Made by a program: the position numbers and the translations under genes. A DNA stretch of 64,000 nucleotides. It comes from Isochrysis galbana. Taxonomy: Eukaryota; Haptophyta; Isochrysidales; Isochrysidaceae. The notes below the pieces were generated by a model. The model was not told where the DNA came from and searched no databases. It saw nothing but the letters and a program-made list of their open reading frames with translations. Location of the stretch: the NCBI GenBank assembly GCA_018136815.1, contig CM030942.1, positions 2,317,171-2,381,170 of the forward strand, given 5' to 3'. Shown piece by piece: positions 22,481-31,680 of the stretch (position 1 is the stretch's first letter; every line of letters begins with the position of its first letter).

Positions 22481-23212
22481 TCATGGTAACGGATCAGAAG
22501 AAGACATTAATTCGTTTACAACCTCTAGAAGCGCGTGTGGAACCTTTGGAGCGGGGTGCTTCCTCTTTGTTGTGTCGTCTTGATGAACTGCACAATCAGC
22601 GCCTCCTGCTTGGTCTGGCTCTCCAGTAGTAGTAGTCTTGGTTCGCTTTGCTTCCTGAGGAAAAGAGTGTGTATAATAAGGTCAGATCAAGCTAATGAAA
22701 GCGCCGCGAGAATACCAAGTGGTGCGCACCCGATCGGCCACTTCGCACTCTTGGAGGTACTTTTTCAGAGGCTCGTGGAATCCTCGGAAGCCTAGGTGGC
22801 TGAGTACAGCTAGGAGATCTGTTTCAGTGACTGCATTGCGACCCTCCCGTGCCACGTGCTGTCGCGCCTCACTGACAACAAGGTTGATGAACTCACTGGC
22901 GCATGCCTGAGCAGATAGTAGAAACAGCCCTTAAGCGACGAGCTGCGTGTGGGCGGGGGCGGATGCAGATGCGGGCGATGTTGCAAGGTTGGAGCGGGCT
23001 GCAGGCCGTCGGCCTACCTGAACAGCGTCAACAGCGTCTTCCGACATGATTCTTGCATTCTGAGAGAGAAGGGGGGGGGGGGGGGCATGAGCGCCGATGC
23101 GCCGGACAGGGGCTGGAACATGCAGCATGACCCTCACCTCGCTCCCGAGCGTGTGCTTCATGATGTGCTTGACGCCATGGCGAGGCAGCTGGGAAGGGCC
23201 TTCCCCGGCCAT
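22481..23212 (-). CDS. NFYB: Nuclear factor Y subunit B (NF-YB / HAP3 histone-fold)
   Basis: Four exons (23212-23138, 23059-23018, 22906-22730, 22654-22481) join in phase 0 to give 155 residues. The histone fold reads LPRHGVKHIMKHTLGSE / NARIMSEDAVDAVQ / ACASEFINLVVSEA... and TDLLAVLSHLGF...YLQE, matching the NF-YB order: alpha-1, then the KISKDAKE-like turn, CVSEFISF..SEA and WAM..LGFE..v.PL..YL. NF-YB pairs with NF-YC and NF-YA on CCAAT boxes in the nucleus. Exon 2 is a micro-exon of only 42 nt between CTCTCTCAG and GTAGGC. The tail (exon 4) is basic and Thr-rich (KRTKTTTT, TTKRKHPAPK). The N-terminal LPIANVSRIMK segment is divergent (LPRHGVKHIMK). Dr1/NC2-beta is the nearest alternative. 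Confidence 0.82.
23018..23059 (-). other. 42-nt micro-exon of NF-YB
   Basis: The exon encodes 14 residues, NARIMSEDAVDAVQ, that fill the gap between alpha-1 and alpha-2 of the histone fold exactly. It is flanked by a strong acceptor (CTTCTCTCTCAG) and the donor GTAGGC. Confidence 0.8.
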
Positions 23213-23515
23213 CACGTGCGGTCGCGCGCGCGCAGCCTCGCGCCCTCCTTCTTTCCCTCTCGGTACATACTCTCTCTTTGTTAACCCTAGTAGTCTAGGT
23301 GCCTATAAACCGGAATTTAGGTGCCTACATTCGGGTGATGCAGGGGGCAGAGCAGTCATATTTTTGGCTGGGTGGCCTGCATATAGGCAGGATAGAACCC
23401 CATAAGCAGCATGACTTGAGTACAGAAGGTTACAATGCATTTTCAGAGCGGCGAAAACGGCGAAAATGGTAAAACAGCCAAAAACAGCCAAAACCCCCGA
23501 CTACTCTAGAAGACA
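23213..23515. other. Upstream spacer of NF-YB
   Basis: No gene is recognised. The stretch 23290-23500 contains short direct word repeats (GGTGCCTA..., GGCGAAAA..., CAGCCAAAA). Confidence 0.3.
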
Positions 23516-23922
23516 TCGGTGACACGCAAAAAAACAAGGGATGTGGTAATAAGCGCCCACTCCTGCACGACAGGCCAAACATTTGAACTGGGGCCGCTTT
23601 GGTTTCGCCACAGCACACTGAGCATAGCCACACACTCCCTTTTGGGGGGACACACGGACGGCCTTCTTCTGCGGGCCACGGGAACCGCCTTGCCGCCTCA
23701 CATCTGCCACTGTGCCACTGTCAGCGCCACCTTGCCCATGTCAATCAACTCATGTTCGGCGCGCCGCTGCACGTGCGTGGAGAGAGGGCTCAGAAATGCT
23801 TGCGCATTTGTCTTCCCTGCCCCTGCCTCTATCACACATAGGCCGGCCGGCTTGCGGTTGCGCAGTGGCTTGGCGGCGTCAAGTGCATCGGAGGCCCACC
23901 TCAACACGAAGTCCACCTACAA
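23505..23922 (-). pseudogene. Cys/His-rich transposase-like tail, fragment
   Basis: Two adjacent minus-strand frames look like one decayed coding sequence. The upstream one (23919-23698) reads DFVLRWASDALDAAKPLRNRKPAG. The next (23700-23505) carries a cross-brace-like Cys/His pattern: CGYAQC, then FKCLAC, YHIPCF and ACHRC. Such a C-terminal C-x4-C...C-x2-C...H-x3-C arrangement is known from piggyBac-like and related DDE transposases. The family assignment is tentative and no catalytic core is visible nearby. A small zinc-binding host protein is the alternative. Confidence 0.35.
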
Positions 23923-24212
23923 TGAGTGAGCAAACAAGGGGGCGGTGGCGGTGGTGGTGGCAGAGAGCATGCTCGACACTCGCTCGGCAGGGGCGCATGG
24001 GCACAGTGCATGTGCACATCTCACTCACATCTCACCTTAGTGTAAGGATGTGAACAGGGGGGACTCGGGACTAACTTGTTTGAAGTTGGTAGGGCAAAAA
24101 TGCTATCTTGGTTGATAGTGGTAGTGGCACAGCCCTATCTTGGTTGATAGTGGTAGTGCCCATGGGGGGGGTGTTACCAGGGTACCAGTAGGTACCGGGG
24201 TACCAACGTCCG

Positions 24213-24459
24213 GATGTGCTTGCCTGGTGGAAGGCCCGCGACCACAACAAGCCCGCAGACCGCACCCGCCCACGCGGCCTTCCAACTCTGTGCAAGATGG
24301 CGCGCCAATATCTCGGTCGGCCAGCGTCGTCGGCAGGCGTGGAGCGCATGTTCAGCAAGGCAGGCAAACTACACGACGACCTTAAGTAAGGCGAAGCAGA
24401 ACGACGAGACGTTGGAGCATGCATATCATGCATTGCTCGCAGCTGCCAACGCTCCCTGA
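24213..24459 (+). pseudogene. hAT transposase C-terminal dimerisation fragment
   Basis: The frame from 24213 reads DVLAWWKARDHNKP, then LCKMARQYLGRPASSAGVER and MFSKAGKLHDDLK, ending at TAA 24387-24389. WWK, the ArkYL.iPaSSa.vER segment and FSkaG are the signature of the hAT dimerisation domain. The expected tail (DETLEHAYHALLAA) continues in another frame up to 24459, so a frameshift lies near 24385. The rest of the transposase was not found upstream. Confidence 0.8.
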
Positions 24460-25020
24460 TCGCTGCGCGCGCGTGTGGGTAGCTTCATAGCTTCCTTGTG
24501 TGGATTGTAGTGCGTGCGTGCGGGCACGGTGCATGCCTTCTCCGTGCGTGCGTGGTGCCTGTTGTCGCGGAGCGAGAAGCGTGGGGGTGGGGGTCAAGGT
24601 TTCAGATGTCGCCCATTACTGGGTATTAATGGTATTAACTTGTTAACGGGCTTAACCCAGCCCTAGCCTTGATTCCATTAAACGCACCATATCTTCAGAG
24701 CAACCGCGACATTGCAACACCCTCCGGAGGTGCTTCGCCTCTTAAGAGAAAGAGAGTAGAAGGACATTGTCTGGTGTTGTCGACTCCGCACGCAAACGAA
24801 GGGTTCGAACTAATGTTAAATAAAGTGAAACTAGTCCGCTGAAGCCAACACACACGGAGGGTCGATGAGAAATCCAAACTCCCGCGGGGGGGGGGGCAGG
24901 GGGGGGGGGGCGATTTGCTGAGAGAACTTTTAGATTTTAGACAAGCGACGAGCAAACGACGAGGAAACGAGAAGCGAGACGCGAGACGCGTGCGTGCCAT
25001 TCGTTCTCCTTTTCATTCAC
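24460..25020. repeat. Spacer with inverted copy of 10310-10560
   Basis: From about 24700 to 25010 the sequence is the diverged reverse complement of 10310-10560: shared words are GCGAGACGCGAG, GACAAGCGACGAGC, CGCTGAAGCCAAC and GGGTTCGAAC. G-runs lie at 24887-24911. No gene. Confidence 0.5.
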
Positions 25021-25029
25021 CGACACCTA

Positions 25030-25605
25030 CAACCTACTTTTATAAGTGGGGGTCAATGGGGGCCTCGCGCCCCCCTCTCTCCATCGCGGACCCCCCCCGG
25101 GGTGGGCCCATACATTCAACCTCAGCCCTTGCCTTCTGGCAGGGGCTGGCTGGGCAATCATCATTCTAGCCCAGACCCCTAGTGGGCGCGGGCCGCGAGC
25201 CGCACTCAGGGAGGGTGTGATGTTGGTCTGTCTGACCGGCCGGGTCTGTGCCACGTGCTTGTGCACGTGGTCAGTGCCGCGGCGTTGTAGGGGCCCAGCC
25301 CGGAGGCTTTCCCTATGGGAGACTGAGCTTCGAGGCTCTGGGTGTGCGTGGGCTCGGCTGTGCTGGTTGTGTTGTGCTGGTGTGTTGTGTGGTGTTGCGG
25401 TGTGTGCTGTCTGTGGGGCTCTAGGGTCTCGGCTCGGGCCGTGGCTCGCGGGTACCTGGGCAGGCATGGCCCTGGCTGGAGGTCGCTGCGGCTGCGGGGC
25501 GTCGGCCATCACTTGGTCGGCCAGCGCGGTGGGGTGGGCGGAGAGAGAGGAGGGGAGCGTGGCGCGTTCCATGACCCTATCGTTTTAACGATAGTTGCAA
25601 ATATA
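25030..25605 (+). repeat. Hairpin-ended dispersed repeat D
   Basis: It starts CCTACTTTTATAAGTGGG, matching 10911 onward for about 180 bp, and ends with GTTCCATGACCCTATCG followed by the palindrome CTATCGTTTTAACGATAG. The 3' end is shared with 32610-32650 (CTATCGTTTTACCGATAG) and, in altered form, 51115-51145. There is no coding capacity. Confidence 0.55.
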
Positions 25606-25932
25606 ATAACAATAGGTCCAGAATTCAGGACTCATATGGCAAGGAGGCGCTCGACCCTGCAAGAACAAATCAGGCAAGAGCAGATGGCGCTAGGGGTGAA
25701 GGGCTAAAGGAGTGGCCAAAGTGTGTTGTAACGAGGCACAAACAACACACCAAAACTGGAAGGCATGGCAGGATCGGAATGAATCGGAGGCCTACGAGGA
25801 CAACGCATCCAGGCTGTAGGGAGGGAAAAGAAAACGGAGGGGACAAGGAGGAAGCGCCTCTCTTTGCGCCAATCTGGAGGACGGTTGTCCCCCCACTTGA
25901 AATGCATTGGTAGCAGGTTGCAAAAGCAGTGA
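25606..25932. other. Downstream region of the SF1-like gene
   Basis: About 330 bp between repeat D and the stop codon of the SF1-like gene. Nothing is recognised; it probably includes the 3' UTR of that gene. Confidence 0.3.
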
Positions 25933-27286
25933 TCAACTCGACCCTCCCCGTTTACTCAGCTCGGACATGAAGGCGGCATAGTCTGCATCCTCCAAAACGC
26001 TTGGAGCATTGCCTCCTGGGTGCAGTTTGACGACCTGGGACCGGTCCGCTTTGCAGTCGCGGATGGTGTGCCCACCGCAACCACATGCTGAGCAAACGAC
26101 ACCCGACATTGTGAACTTCGTCTTCCGCTTCGGACACACGGAGTGATGATGCCCTTCCTTGCCGCAAAACGCGCATTCCTCCGTGGATGTCGTCTTTGCC
26201 ATCGCCAGTTTATTGAGCTGCTCATCATCGAAGATGATAAGAGCCGATGAGTCACGGGAAGGGTTGATGATCTCGAGCAGCTACATGGGAGTTGGGGAAC
26301 ACAGGCACTCTATATGCAATGTGTGCATTGTGTGGCATAGCCACCACAACAGAAGGCACCTCCGCACTGCGATACGGGTGGGACAAACCAGGCAACAGAG
26401 CAGCTTGGCAATGGACGGAGCTGTGAAAGCCAGCGCTTACCTGAACCCGAGCGTAATCCAGTGCCTCCTGCGTATCGGCCTCTAGCACAACATGCAAAGG
26501 TTCTAGTGTGTCGTCATCTTTCTTCTGCGAACGGAGCATTGCGCCCTTCCCCCGAAGCGCAATGGTCGAGCCAGTCTGCTGCTCGAAACGCTTCTTATTG
26601 ATTCCTTCCCTGCCGATCAGGATACCGACCCAGTTCCTTTCACGACCGGATGCATCCGCTTCAGGCAGGGGAACCTTGATGCTCAACCGTGTGGATGAGG
26701 GAACCTCTGCAACGCCTCTATCTTTGCGGAACGCTGAGAGTTTGCTGCTCAGCTCAGAGACAGTGAGTGCCTGCCGCAGCTTCGCAGCCTCGGCATCCTT
26801 GTCTGCACTACCTTGCACCGACTCTCGCACAGCAAGCTCATTTGAGCCGCCCCACCGTGGTTTTTTCGTCTTCTGCAGACTCTGAGCGAAAGCAGCAGCA
26901 GCGGCCGCACGCTTGCTCGCTACCGAATCGGATGGCCCGCCATGCCCCGCCAGCGGCGGTAGTGTCATTTGCTCCCCTGGAGGAGACGGATCAGTCGCGG
27001 TTGCCGCTGTGCTGCAAGGGGTGGAAGCTGCAGCAGCATCGTCCAAGGCACCGCTCACACACAGCAGCCTCGCCACCTCCTCTCTAGCGGCAGCAAGAGC
27101 CTCGCCTCGCGGCACGGGCGGAGAGGAGGGAGCGTGTTCGAGTAGCAGCCCGAGCGCCGCGCGCGCGGCCGCAGTGGCTGCACCCAGATCGAGCATGCCC
27201 ACGACTCCCTTCTCGATCCGCCGGCGAGCCCGCGCGGGGGCCGAGTCCTCCTCCGCTGGCCCCTCGCGCGCGAGGCCCCTGCACAT
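25933..27286 (-). CDS. SF1: SF1/BBP-like branch-point binding protein (KH + two zinc knuckles)
   Basis: There are two exons, 27286-26441 and 26280-25933, joined by a clean GTAAGC...TAG intron of 160 nt, giving 397 residues. From the N-terminus there is an Ala-rich region, KKPRWGG near residue 141 (recalling the SF1 Ser/Arg-Trp segment), and a KH domain at about 199-282 with SIKVPLP..., the extended loop GREGINKK and the following beta strands. The second exon opens with LLEIINPSR, a QUA2-like helix, then two CX2CX4HX4C zinc knuckles (CAFC...C at 318-331 and CSAC...C at 345-358). This is the domain order of BBP/SF1, which recognises the intron branch point with U2AF during early spliceosome assembly. 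The start at ATG 27286 is the first in frame; a longer N-terminus cannot be excluded. The U2AF-binding proline-rich tail of animal SF1 is absent. Confidence 0.85.
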
Positions 27287-27653
27287 CTTTTCCTTGGTCT
27301 TGACGGCCAAACTAAAGTACTCTCTCTACTCCTACTCCTACTTACTCCTAGGAGTATGTATGTACGTTGTGTCGGGCCCAAAGTCCAAAGTCCTCACTCG
27401 TCACTCGACACTCGACTCTACGTATTCATACCTATAAATATGGGAGTAGTGTGAAGTCGTTCGAGGAGGAGGGGGAGGTCTTCTTCCTGCTTCCAGCTTC
27501 CAGCTTCCAGCTTCCAGCTTCCAGCTTCCAGCTTCCAGCTAGCATGTTCCTTGTTACATCTCGAATCGAAGAAGTGAGCGATACAAAAGCTACATCTCGA
27601 ATCATAGAAGGTAGAAGGCGGGAGCGATGATACACAAAACACAAAACAAATGC
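27287..27653. repeat. Upstream spacer with GCTTCCA heptamer array
   Basis: At about 27490-27540 the heptamer CTTCCAG is repeated about seven times in tandem. Elsewhere only short repeats such as TACTCCTACTCC are seen. Confidence 0.7.
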
Positions 27654-28978
27654 TAGGGCGGTCAAACAGGGCTTTTTAACTACTGATATGCTGATATGGG
27701 GGGTGACATTTTTTGACCATTCTCCAAAGCCCACAACAAAACTCCAGGGGCCAGGGGGGCCACCTGCCGCCACGAAAATCTTCGCCAAAAAATGGTGCGA
27801 TTCTCCTTCTCCTCCCCCCTCGCCCCTCCCTTGCACACTTGCACACGCTCTGGGGCTCTCCCGGTAAAGAACCGCGGTGCCCGCCGCGGGAGTGATAGAC
27901 GTATTTTGAGACGGAGTATTCATCACACCGGATTCCTCTTTGATCCGTCCCACTCGTCGGCCGCCCGAGATTGATCGTCTCCCTGCTGTGAAGGCAAGAC
28001 GTCATCTGCGCAGCCCTCTGCGCACCTCGTAGTGCGCGCATACGGTCCCCTATCCCCTAGGCCACACGTGTACCCGCCCTCACCACCCCGACCCGCCCCT
28101 CGCAGGATTCGCCCTCGCCCGACCTTGCCACCGACTTCCAGCTTCTCAACGTTGGGGCCATCGACACTTGGCTAGGGCGGTCAAACAGCTATTTTCTATT
28201 TTAATTCTAAGGGTGAAAATTGACCAAGTCAAGATTGAGGATTCATTACGAGATTTTTGGATATGGTGACCGGATAGGTGTAACTAGTAACTAGCACATA
28301 TCCGGTGCCCTTTGGGCCCTAGACCCCCCACGGTAGCCCCCACAGCGATGCGTAACCAGAAAACGCGCAAATTGGCCAGAAATCACTATCGCGGAGGGCC
28401 GACGTCCGACGCGAGCGCGGGCGAGCGTCGGGCCGCTAATCGACGCGTCCCCGGCGCAGCGTGCCTCGGCCAGCCACAGCCATGCGCGTAGGCTGCCAGG
28501 AGCGCCTCCTACTGCCCCCCATGCCCGCCGCCGCCTCATCGTAAATCGCCCCCTCGCGTCCCTCGCTAGCGCTAGCGCGCCAACGGAGGGGTCCCGGAGC
28601 GCCCGAGTTAGGCGTGCCCCCGGGCGCGCTGCGAAAGCTTTCTTTGCCATCAGCCCGGTGTCCGGGCCAGCAGCCAGGACCCAGGACACTGAATGAGCAG
28701 ACCTTATTCATTTCTCTGATTCCCTCCCGTGGGCGACCGTGTCATTCTCCCAAAATAGACCGCCACGCGCGGGGGAAGGGAGGGGGGTCACTCACCGACG
28801 CCATTGCCTTTCGTGGGGCGGGAGGGGGTTCGTGGGGGGGGGGGAGACGGTTGCCGGGGCAGGTAGGGGGGACCCTGCGGAATCCTTGGACACCCAATAA
28901 GGGAGGTGGAAAATAGTGGTTAAAAAGAGTGAGTGACCGGGCTACCTTAGAAGTTAAAGTAGCTGTTTGACCGCCCTA
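27654..28978 (+). mobile_element. TIR element of family B (1,325 bp) with nested pieces
   Basis: The left end TAGGGCGGTCAAACAGGG pairs with the right end CTGTTTGACCGCCCTA at 28963-28978. The flanks are CAAATGC (27647-27653) and CACATGC (28979-28985), a 6-of-7 match that may be an aged target-site duplication. A second left end lies inside at 28173. A truncated, inverted family A end occupies about 28720-28944. The part 28330-28690 shares CCGGTGTCCGG-containing blocks with the element at 44050. No transposase is seen. Confidence 0.7.
28720..28944 (-). mobile_element. Truncated inverted copy of the family A left end
   Basis: The reverse complement begins TAGCCCGGTCACTCACTC and follows 6689-6915 with the same words (TTTAACCACTATTTTCCACC, GGAATCCTTGG in sense, CCCCGCGCGTGGCGG). 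It ends within the left arm and carries no satellite. Confidence 0.75.
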
Positions 28979-29565
28979 CACATGCGGGAGAGGTTCCCTT
29001 TCCCTTTCCCTGTCCCTTTCCCTTGTTACATGTTACATCTCGGCTCCAAGAAGCAAGCGCTACAATCACAACGATAAAAGTGCGGGAGACGGGAGAGCGC
29101 GAGCGCGAGTGGGAGTGGGGGAAGGATGCTCCCCTGTTGCCGGTTCCATCTCGAATCGCGAATCGGAATCGAAGAAGCGAGCGATACGGAAGAATTGAAG
29201 AATTGCGTGAGCTAGAGCTCAGTGAGAGCCCTACATGTGAAACATAGACATGGGAACAATTTTTTTTCGGAGGCCCAAAACCAAAACATATGTTTTTCGC
29301 TGTTTTATTTCGGGCGGCCGCCCCCCCCCCCGCCCCCCCCGCACATCTGTTTTTACACTGTTTTTCTCTGTTTTTTTTTACGGCAAAAAATACTGTTTTT
29401 GCTGTTTTATTTCTAAGTTTGACTGTGTTTCACATGTAGGGTGAGAGCGTGAGAGGGCGAGTGGGGGAAGGATGTTCTCTTCTTACAAGAAGCGAGCGAT
29501 ACAAAAAAAATGCGGTAAGGCGCGAGTGGGGAAGGAGCGCGCATCGGCGGGCGGCGCCGGCTCCC
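28979..29565. other. Upstream region of the SLC5 gene
   Basis: It contains CCCTTT repeats near 28993-29021 and a pair of words around 29220-29440: TGAAACATAGACATGG facing GTGTTTCACATGTAGGG, which gives a loose inverted repeat (CCTACATGTGAAACA / TGTTTCACATGTAGG) enclosing 29230-29438. No gene is recognised. Confidence 0.5.
29229..29440. repeat. Short inverted-repeat-bounded insert
   Basis: CCTACATGTGAAACA at 29229-29243 and TGTTTCACATGTAGG at 29426-29440 are perfect inverted repeats of 15 bp around about 180 bp of T-rich DNA containing TGTTTTTCGCTGTTTTATTTC. A MITE-like insert is possible. Confidence 0.55.
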
Positions 29566-31680
29566 ATGGCGGACAGCGGTGGGGCCACGGAGACGGCGTC
29601 GCTCGTGCTGGTCGATTGGGGGGTTCTCGCGCTCTACTTCCTCTGTGTTGCTATCGTAGGCCTCATCTGCTTCCTCCGCGAGCGGCGCGCTTTGCAGCAG
29701 TCAGGCGGCAGCAGCGGGCAGGATGAGTTCTTCTTGGCGGGGAGATCGATGGGCTGGCTGCCTATCGGACTCTCGCTGTTCGTCTCGAACATCGGCTCCG
29801 AACACCTCGTCGGTCTTTCTGGCTCTGCTGCCGCCGGCGGCATGGCAGTCGCGATCTACGAGCTGACGGCCTCTCTCGACGTGCTCGTGCTCGGCTGGGT
29901 GTTTGTCCCGATCTATCTGCGATCAGGAATCTCCACTCTGCCCGAATACTTGGAACGCCGCTACTCCAGGCGGCTGCGCTCGGCTTTCTCAGTTGTGACT
30001 CTATTCATTTGTGCGTGTCAGCCACCTTCCCGACATATGTCACCTGCGATGCACCAGCAAGCCATGCTCCGCATCTTGCACCGACTGAAGCACCCGTTGT
30101 ATGTTGTTGCAGATATATTCACGAAGCTAAGCGTGTCTGTATTCTCCGGCGCCACCATCTTGAGCGTACTCTTCGGCATGCCAAAGCTTGTGAGCGCCAG
30201 CGGTTTGGTCGTGCTGACGGCAGTATACACGGCGATGGGAGGGTTGTCTGCGGTCATCATGACAGATATGGCTCAGGCCGCGGTGCTCATCGTTGGTGCT
30301 ATTTGCATTACATCGACCGCACTCTCTGCGGCCGGCGGGATGCATCAGCTCCGCAGCTCACCCCCAGAGGGCATGGGTGCAGAAGCCTGGGAAGAGTTCT
30401 TCCATCTTTACCGCCCGCCTGACCACCCGCACTTGCCCACTCTGGGCATTGCGCTCGGGCAGACAGTTGCGGGTCTGTGGTATTTTTGTCTCGACCAAGC
30501 GATCGTCCAGCGTGTCCTTGCAGCCCGTACCATCGACGACGCGCGCGGAGCCACGCTACTTTGCGGCTTCCTCAAGATGCTTCCCATGTTCATCATGGTC
30601 TTGCCCGGGGTAGCTGCGCGCAAGCTGTATGGGGACAGCCTTGCCATCGATACGAATCAGGCGCTCCCTATGATGATGGCACGGCTATTGCCAAAGGGGA
30701 TGCTTGGTTTGATGCTGGCGGCCACAGTGGCCGCCTGCATGTCATCACTCGATTCCGTCTTTACGGCTTCCGCCTCTCTCATATGCCTTGATTTGTATAA
30801 GCCGTACTTTCGGCCCCAAGCCTCAGAGCGCGAGTTTGTGCTGGTAGGACGACTCTCGTGCGTTGTTCTAGCGCTCCTCACTCTGTTGTGGATGCCTGTA
30901 ATTGAGTTGCTCTCCGACCAGATTTTTCTATACATCCAGTCCATTTCCAACTATCTCGCCCCGCCTGTGGTCGCCGTCTACTTTGGAGGAGTCCTCTGGA
31001 AAGGTGCAACGGCTGAAGGCGCCGCAGCCGCCTTCGTGGTCGGCTACGTGTTAGGGGCTGGAAGAATGATGGGCGAGATTATGCACAAGAGCAATGGCGG
31101 TGGGCGTGTAGCCAACTCCGAGATTATGGAGATCATCTTTGAAACCAACTATTTGTACATTGGTTGGTTCATCTTCGTGGCCTCAACATCCGCTTTGGTA
31201 TTGGTCTCTCTCCTCACTTCTCCGCCGGACGAGTCGCAGATCACAGGTCTCACCATCACATGGCGGAATCCATTCCCGTCCCTGCTGCGCGCTTTAGCTG
31301 ATTGCGCACGCGAACCGTCGCCGGCCATGCGGTCCATAGAATTGGCCGAGATAGGCGAGGCGAGAGTGAATGAGGACATGGCACCCTCTGCACATGTCTG
31401 CACGGCGACTGCGTCGTTGTCTGCACAGAAATCTATGGCATCCGCCTCGCAGGGACGACCTACGCCCAAGACTCCTAGCGACGGGCGTGCTACATGTGCA
31501 GCACCGCAATCTATGTTGACTACTGCCTCGTTAGCGGTGCCTGCGATTCCGGCTTCAGTCCAGCCCAACACCCGAACTTTACCGAGGAGAAGAAGGGGTG
31601 ACCGATTCCATGCGCTGAATATTATCATGTCTTCCGTCTTGATAGCGGTGAGTCTCGCACTCATTGCGGACTGGTGGTAG
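29566..31680 (+). CDS. Sodium/solute symporter (SLC5 / SGLT family)
   Basis: Exons 29566-30010 and 30113-31680 encode 670 residues, the usual SLC5 size. The protein reads FFLAGRSMGWLPIGLSLFVSN with IGSEH..GLSG (sodium-site region), STLPEYLERRYSRRLR, then IYIFTKLSVSVFSGA restored by splicing, YTAMGGLSAVIMTDMAQA, TNQALPMMMARLLPKG, MSSLDSVFTASASL and ISNYLAPPVVAVYFGG, all in the order of animal SGLTs. Some 13-14 hydrophobic spans are visible. It should carry a sugar, inositol or similar solute together with Na+ across the plasma or an organelle membrane; the substrate is not readable. The 102-nt intron has no in-frame stop, so an unspliced transcript would also be translatable. ATG 29566 is chosen as the first ATG; the open frame upstream has only GTG. 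The tail from about residue 570 is hydrophilic and Ser/Thr/Ala-rich before a final hydrophobic span. Confidence 0.9.
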   Translation: MADSGGATETASLVLVDWGVLALYFLCVAIVGLICFLRERRALQQSGGSSGQDEFFLAGRSMGWLPIGLSLFVSNIGSEHLVGLSGSAAAGGMAVAIYELTASLDVLVLGWVFVPIYLRSGISTLPEYLERRYSRRLRSAFSVVTLFICACQPPSRHMSPAMHQQAMLRILHRLKHPLYVVADIFTKLSVSVFSGATILSVLFGMPKLVSASGLVVLTAVYTAMGGLSAVIMTDMAQAAVLIVGAICITSTALSAAGGMHQLRSSPPEGMGAEAWEEFFHLYRPPDHPHLPTLGIALGQTVAGLWYFCLDQAIVQRVLAARTIDDARGATLLCGFLKMLPMFIMVLPGVAARKLYGDSLAIDTNQALPMMMARLLPKGMLGLMLAATVAACMSSLDSVFTASASLICLDLYKPYFRPQASEREFVLVGRLSCVVLALLTLLWMPVIELLSDQIFLYIQSISNYLAPPVVAVYFGGVLWKGATAEGAAAAFVVGYVLGAGRMMGEIMHKSNGGGRVANSEIMEIIFETNYLYIGWFIFVASTSALVLVSLLTSPPDESQITGLTITWRNPFPSLLRALADCAREPSPAMRSIELAEIGEARVNEDMAPSAHVCTATASLSAQKSMASASQGRPTPKTPSDGRATCAAPQSMLTTASLAVPAIPASVQPNTRTLPRRRRGDRFHALNIIMSSVLIAVSLALIADWW
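30011..30112 (+). other. 102-nt stop-free intron of the SLC5 gene
   Basis: GTGCGT...GTTGTTGCAG, length 34 x 3, open in the gene's frame. Removing it restores the SGLT consensus LFIYIFTKLSVSVFSGA, which supports splicing. Confidence 0.8.

Noticed and set aside
27487-27541. Heptamer array considered as telomere-like sequence
   Set aside because: GCTTCCA/CTTCCAG does not match TTTAGGG-type telomere repeats and only about seven copies are present.
29449-29565. N-terminal extension of the SLC5 protein from a GTG
   Set aside because: There is no ATG before 29566, and the extension has no similarity to the family.
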